From Scenedesmus sp. ARA3 (taxonomy: Eukaryota > Chlorophyta > Chlorophyceae > Sphaeropleales > Scenedesmaceae), in the NCBI GenBank assembly GCA_004335835.1, contig RWJK01001514.1, positions 44,933 through 108,932 on the forward strand: 64,000 nucleotides of DNA, written 5' to 3'. The position numbers and the translations under genes are program-made. The notes beneath the pieces were generated by a model. The model was given only the letters and a program-made list of their open reading frames with translations. It was not told the DNA's origin and did not search any database. This document shows, piece by piece, positions 58,785 to 64,000 of the stretch (the stretch's first letter is position 1; every line of letters begins with the position of its first letter).

Positions 58785-60798
58785 GTTTTGTGTTCGACCA
58801 CTGGTTGTCCGCAGGAACCTGCAGCAGACACAGTACGAGCACAGCCTGAGTCGTTGAAACTGCTGCTGCCCCAGCTGGGAGGGAGTTGTCTGCTTTGCCA
58901 AGAACAGCAGCACGGTGACACCCAGCTTGACAGGTGCATGTAATCAGCAATAATGCGTCGTTTTGCGTGCTCTGCTGCTTGTTTGTCATCTTCTGATCAG
59001 CACTGCGGGCTGCGTACAACACTGCGGTGCGCGCAACAGACAGTAGCTACATACTAACGGATGGATACCATAAAGCATATATATAGCTGTTGTTGAGGGT
59101 ATGCAGGTTTGAGCTGAGCTCAAGCAAGAGCATAGCCCACAGCAAGCTTTACTCCGCTGCTGGGTGGCAGCTCACCAGCGACTAGAGCGTTAAAATATCT
59201 GAATGATTGACGAATGACTCTAGACTGCTTGGCAGCTTGTTTGCTGAAGCTGAGTTTGAATGGCAGTGATGCCTGAAAGAGTGGCCCGTTGATTGCACAG
59301 CAGCAAAACTCAATCACGTCTCTGAGAAGCCACAGGTTGTCTGTGCTGCATACATCTCGTAGGAGCATCGTATGCGAGTCCTGGGCAGGTATCCACCGGG
59401 GTCACTACGCTCAGTCTGTCACTGCGCCCAGTTACACATCGGCAAGGTTGCAGCATTCAACACTCTGTTCATTGTTGACCAATCCAGAAGCATTTTTTCT
59501 GGTACTTAGAGCCAGCAGCCTTGTGTTGCCATCCCGGCGCGGCCCTGTCTTACCGGCTGCTTCCCTTGAACTATCTGGTCCTATGTGGCACGCCAGACAT
59601 CCCAATTCAACATTATCTACAATATTGCATTATTTATAACTTCTGCTGACTGCTGCTGTGTCTGACATTGACCGGCAGTTCCGCTGCCACCTTCGTGTAA
59701 GCGCGATCCATCCATCTAGAGGAGTCTCAAGACATAATCCGAATGTCAGTACGTGAAACAAGACGTAAACATGCCTCCTTAACATGATAGTGCTCTTCTT
59801 GCCGCCTTGGACCGTTCGATGGTATTGATTTGGTTTTGACTGTTGTTGTACTGCAATCCGCATACAGCAGGCAGCCTGCTTGCCATTTCTCTTGGATGTA
59901 CACCCGTACATGCAGCTGCTGAGAGATCAGAATGAATGCCGATCGATTGTCACCAGCAGTACGGTACGCTTCTTTCTTGATGTAATCCCACCACCACCAC
60001 AGTGCAGCACTGCTGACCGTCAGCGTGACGGCGTGACGTGCTGGCCTCAGGCACTTCACAAGCAGCGACACCAGACTGCCAACACCAGTGCATTGCGCTA
60101 GTTCCGATGCTGAGACAAGTAGCGGCAGCACCCCAGCTGCACTGGCATATATGGCGTCACCATTGGGAAACTTATTGCCGCCCGCTCACTGAGCAGCGGC
60201 TGCCGCGCATCAGCTGCAGTGGATGTGTGACAGCGTTTGTATAACCGTGGATACATCCAACACCGCAAGGTGTTCATCACCAGAGGCTGGCAAGCTAGCT
60301 GCAGGCTGCGCCAAGCTAGGTGTGTATTTGCTGTGGTTCAACAAACTGGGTTATGATTCGTTATGCACCAAACACCACGGCATCATGATGATCAGCTGCC
60401 TTCCACTATATACCTGTTACCACTGTGCTGTGTCGGCAGGCACACCCATGGAGCTGCAGGCAGCTGCTGCTGCCACTGCCGGCTCCTGCTGTTGCAGGAT
60501 CTTCCGTGCTCTCTCTGCATGCAAGAACATGCTAGCGCGCTGGCCCAACAGGAGACAAAGCATCCGTCGTTCCAAATGTCACAAAACGATCGCACTGCTC
60601 TGTCTCCGCTGCTCGACACAGTGTGGGCATATATGTGCATATGCATCCCAGCAGCAGCAGCAGCAGCAGCAGCGGCCCGGAGTCCAGCTCCTAGACTGCA
60701 TGACACTCACAGCGCTGGCTGCTGCTGCAGCTGCTGCAGCTGCTGCAGCCCTGCTGCTGTTCATGCCCCAGCACGTAAAGGTTGTACCTTTACAGCAT
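58785..60798. other. Spacer between the LPMO and ankyrin genes
   Basis: Upstream flank of LPMO and downstream flank of the ankyrin gene. ATATATATA at 59077-59085 could be a TATA box for LPMO about 290 bp before its ATG. Nothing else recognised. Confidence 0.45.
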
Positions 60799-60920
60799 CT
60801 ACACGCGCACTGCCTTTTTCCTCTCTGCCTCCAGCTCTGACCGCTCCTTCTGCTTGAAGGCCATGAAGTCCCCGTATGGCTTGGGGTGGTGCGCCCAGCA
60901 CTCCTTGGAGTAAAAGTCCT

Positions 60921-60958
<38 letters not shown>

Positions 60959-63126
60959 GCAGCAGCAGAGCAGCTGTTGGCCACAGCTCGTCCTCACGCA
61001 GCTGATAGTAAGCCTGTGCCACCAGAGCAACAGCACCACAGACAAATTTGGCAACAAACCCTGCAGCCTCTGTTCCGGTGATCCCAGTCTGCGCCAGACC
61101 AAAATGAGCACCACAATCACAAGGCTGTTTGTTGTTTTGCACTCACCTTGACCTTAGGCACGTGCTCGGACACCAGCACCTGCCCTCCACAATGACCTGC
61201 TTTTGCCATCCTCGGCCTCTGCACAATCATGCTGATTGCGTCACGCATCGATGATATAAAGCCACGCCACAGCACCAAACTCACGTTGACTTGGGCATGT
61301 GCTCAGGCACAGGCACCTGACCTCTCACGAACCACAAGGTCACCGCATCACCAACCAAGCCAAGCCGTAGCCAAGCAACAAGTTTGACCAACCCACCTTG
61401 ACCTTGGGCACGTGCTCAGGCACCAGCACCTGCCCCTTCTGCTTGCTGGCTCCACTGGCCTCCAGCAGGGCAGCCACCTCAGCCCAGCCCATGTTGACAG
61501 CCCAGTGCCAGGGCCTGTCGCCCGCGTTGTTGCTGGCGTTGACCTGCGCGTGTTTTTGTCACAAGCGCGTACAAAACAGCCGCTTGTACAGGTGTGATGC
61601 GTAAGCCCAGCCCATGTTGACTGCCCAGTGCCAGGGCGTGTCGCCCGCGTTGGTGCGGCGTTGACCTGCGCGTGTTTCTATCAGGAGCACATTCAACACA
61701 ACGGTTTGTACAGGTGTGATGAGTAAGCCCAGCCCATGTTGACCGCTCAGTGCCAGGGCGTGTCGCCCGCGTTGTTGCTGGCATTGACCTGCGCGTGTTT
61801 TTGTCACAAGCGCGTACAAAATGTGTGTTGTGTTCTACGGTGCTCAGTCACCTTTTCTGGTCTCAGACCATGTGTTCAACCTGTTAGTGGCTCATACCAT
61901 CCATGATGGTGCCAGGACCCACATGTACCTATCCTCTCTCAAAACAGCCGCTTGAACAAGTGCAATGAGTCAGCCGCAGCAGTTGACCGCCCAGTGCCAG
62001 GGTGTGTCGCCCGCGTTGTTGCTGGCGTTGACCTGCGCGTGCACATGTAATGACGAATGTGTACACAGAAATGCGAATGTCCGCACCTTCAAGCAAAGCT
62101 GGACCAACAGCTGGACCAGGACGTGTGCATGCATGTGTCACAAGCATACGCAACCGGCATTTGGTGGGCTTGGCCGGTTGCCCAGTGGGCGTCAGGCCTG
62201 ACAGGCCGGGAGGTGAGCCATGCATTGATCAACAACATAATGGCGAGGATGACCCACTTTGGCTCAGCTGCACCTGCACCAGCAGATCCACCCCTTCAGG
62301 GCGCCACTGTTAGATGCCGCATGCCATGTCAGTGCCAGTGCCGTGCAGAGGTTACAGCACAGCGCCTACCATTACACCACACCTACCCTAGCTCCCAGCT
62401 GCAGCAGTAGCCCCACGCCCTTTCCCCAGCCCTCAAACTTTGAGGCTCAAAGGCCGCGCTGTGCAGCGGCGTGTTGCAAGTACCAGTGCCATGCAGCGAG
62501 TGCAGTGCAGCACTGCGCCCAGCATTTCACAGCTGTAAATAGCACGCACCTTGGCTCCCAGTTGCAGCAGCAGCTCCACTCCCTCTGCCCAGCCCTCGAA
62601 GGCGGCGCTGTGCAGCGGCGTGTTTCCTGCAGCCTCGACCTCGTTCACGTCAGCGCCGTGATCCACCAGGCGCAGCACCTCTGCAACACAGAGCAGAACA
62701 CGGGAGCATGCAACGTTTGCAGGAAACCCTGAGTGAAGTGAAGACGAAAACAACTGCAAAGTCGGCAGCAGCAGATGCTGCATGGCAGCGGCACCAGCAT
62801 GCAGAAGCACTCAACAGGCGAAGCTGTTTCACCAGCATGGACAGCACACACAAATATGCTACCTCCTAGCTTCCAGCGTGTATCAAACAGTGTGCAGCTC
62901 ACGATACATTTCGTTTGCAGCAGCGTGGCAGTGGCTCACCATCCAGCTCCTTGTTGTGGCAGGCCCTGTGCAGCTTCATGCTGCCTACCCTGCCCTGGCC
63001 CCTGATGCTGCCTCCGCCGTCAGGCTTAACGCCAACGGGGCCAGGCCACGCCCCTGAGTCTCCTGCAACGTTCTGCCACCAAGGATTACGCTCCATGCTG
63101 CGGTCTGCTGCTGCTACGTGTCGCAC
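60799..63126 (-). CDS. Small ankyrin-repeat protein, about 194 aa
   Basis: Four exons in phase: 63126-62940, 62680-62550, 61543-61397, 60918-60799. The middle holds ankyrin repeats: KLHRACHNKELDEVLRLVDH, GADVNEVEAAGNTPLHSAAF with EGWAEGVELLLQLGA, and VNASNNAGDRPWHWAVNMGW. A charged tail follows (LVPEHVPKVKDFYSKECWAH, later FKQKERSELEAERKK). I do not recognise a named orthologue, and the function is probably protein binding. The start is uncertain: Met at 63126, at about 63096 (MERNPWWQ) or at 62979 (MKLHRAC) are all in frame. The last acceptor ends a (CTG)n tract. Confidence 0.75.
61140..62045 (-). repeat. Shadow copies of both ends of the third ankyrin exon
   Basis: The acceptor and first codons (GTCAACGCC, then GGCGACACGCCCTGGCA-like) recur near 61543 (true), 61675, 61790 and 62035. 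The exon end and donor (VPEHVPKVK) recur near 61397 (true), 61290 and 61146. Thus both splice sites of one exon have been copied outward into both flanking introns. Confidence 0.85.
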
Positions 63127-64000
63127 TCTTGATTGATCTCGCTGATCACAAAGCTCAATTACTTACTCATATGCTTGATATACATCTGTGATGCGTCTTT
63201 GTGTCCTTCTTTCAAGTCTTGGACGACTTGCTGCAGCAGCGGGAGTTGGCGCGTTGTTGTGATCGAACCACTTGCTTCGACAAACACTTCATTTCTTTGC
63301 CAGATGACCACTATTATCCCATTGAAAACAATATAGTTGAGCCCAGCATCTATCGTTAGACGTTGCCGACGTATGTTCGTAGCTGGTGCTTACGGAAGTG
63401 CCGCTCATCCATCCCAGTTGGGACTGGCCGCAGTGCAACAGGCATACATCGACCAAATTTTATGACAGGCATATTGCAGACCTGCTGCACAGTATCCATA
63501 TGCAGGTTGTCAACAGGGCAAGAGCTGCATCTGGTGTACACCTCTCAACATGTTGAGAAGCGATTTCACAGTCCTGGCAGGCATCCACGCCAAGTCTAAC
63601 AGATAGCTGGAGATGGCTGCTAAGGAAATCTCAAAGGGGTTCACTCAGACCATTCGAAACCTGAGTCGTACACGCTGTTACATAATAGCAAGCGGTGCAC
63701 AAACAACTTGCTTCCCACAACATCGCATCCTTCGCCTACCCTTACCAGGTCTGCTGCACGCCTCCGGTTGCCGCTGAAATGACAATACCTTCAACTCGCA
63801 CATGCTGCCAGCGCCAGGACTCCCTTCAAAGCAGCGCAGTAAACCGCACCTGCTGCGGTCTCTGCTGCGGTCAAGCCCTACATCGTAGCGCACATGGCAG
63901 CACACACCTGCCGCAGCAAACATGCTGTAGCTGCTCCGGCCTACATCTCCATAGGCTGCGAGCCAGGGGCTCCTGCACCCGTCCCGTGCTCCGCTGCTGC
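63127..64000. other. Right-hand end, no supported gene
   Basis: Upstream flank of the ankyrin gene. The frame 63678-63923 (-) is Cys/Arg-rich without recognisable motif. Nothing else seen. Confidence 0.45.

Overview
The window is nuclear DNA of a green alga (Chlorophyta). The evidence is a photosystem I light-harvesting (LHCA-type) gene, an intraflagellar transport gene (IFT43), plant-type CPSF100 and XB3-like genes, short intron-rich genes with GTGAG/GTGCG donors, and dense CAG/CTG triplet repeats. The repeat style would suit a Scenedesmus-like chlorophycean, but that is a guess. All gene models were built by hand from splice signals, reading-phase continuity and recalled family motifs. No search was run.

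Layout, left to right. 1-5488 (-): a decayed tandem copy (copy A) of an E2-PARP fusion gene, running off the left edge. 7053-14691 (-): the intact copy B, with 12 exons in phase and 1080 aa. It has a UBE2Q-like ubiquitin-conjugating domain, a low-complexity linker with three SUMO-interacting-motif-like segments, and a C-terminal PARP/ART catalytic domain. 15795-17646 (-): PHYHD1-like 2-oxoglutarate dioxygenase. 17751-17902 (-): an orphan terminal exon. 18549-20851 (+): IFT43. 21516-23999 (-): aldo/keto reductase. 25258-28361 (-): LHCA-type antenna protein. 29453-37558 (+): CPSF2/CPSF100. 38738-47340 (-): IGHMBP2/SMUBP-2-like SF1 helicase. 49580-52315 (+): XB3-like ankyrin-RING E3 ligase. 56445-58784 (-): secreted AA15-like lytic polysaccharide monooxygenase. 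60799-63126 (-): small ankyrin-repeat protein. The stretches between are flanking and UTR sequence plus a few weak candidates.

Two things stand out. First, the E2-SIM-PARP fusion joins ubiquitin transfer, possible SUMO reading and ADP-ribosylation in one chain. It is tandemly duplicated, and one copy is frameshifted exactly in the E2 catalytic exon. Second, most multi-exon genes here carry tandem 'shadow' copies of exon ends: 25-150 bp of exon plus the attached splice site, repeated two to six times inside the neighbouring intron. Many acceptors also sit at the end of a pure (CTG)n or (CTT)n(CTG)n run that takes the place of a normal polypyrimidine tract. Two long hairpins and a near-identical 151-bp repeat in two introns of CPSF2 are further unexplained structures.

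The genes do not form an operon-like unit. The only functional theme is ubiquitin (E2-PARP pair and XB3-like E3). The rest are ordinary housekeeping, photosynthesis, cilium and secretion genes.
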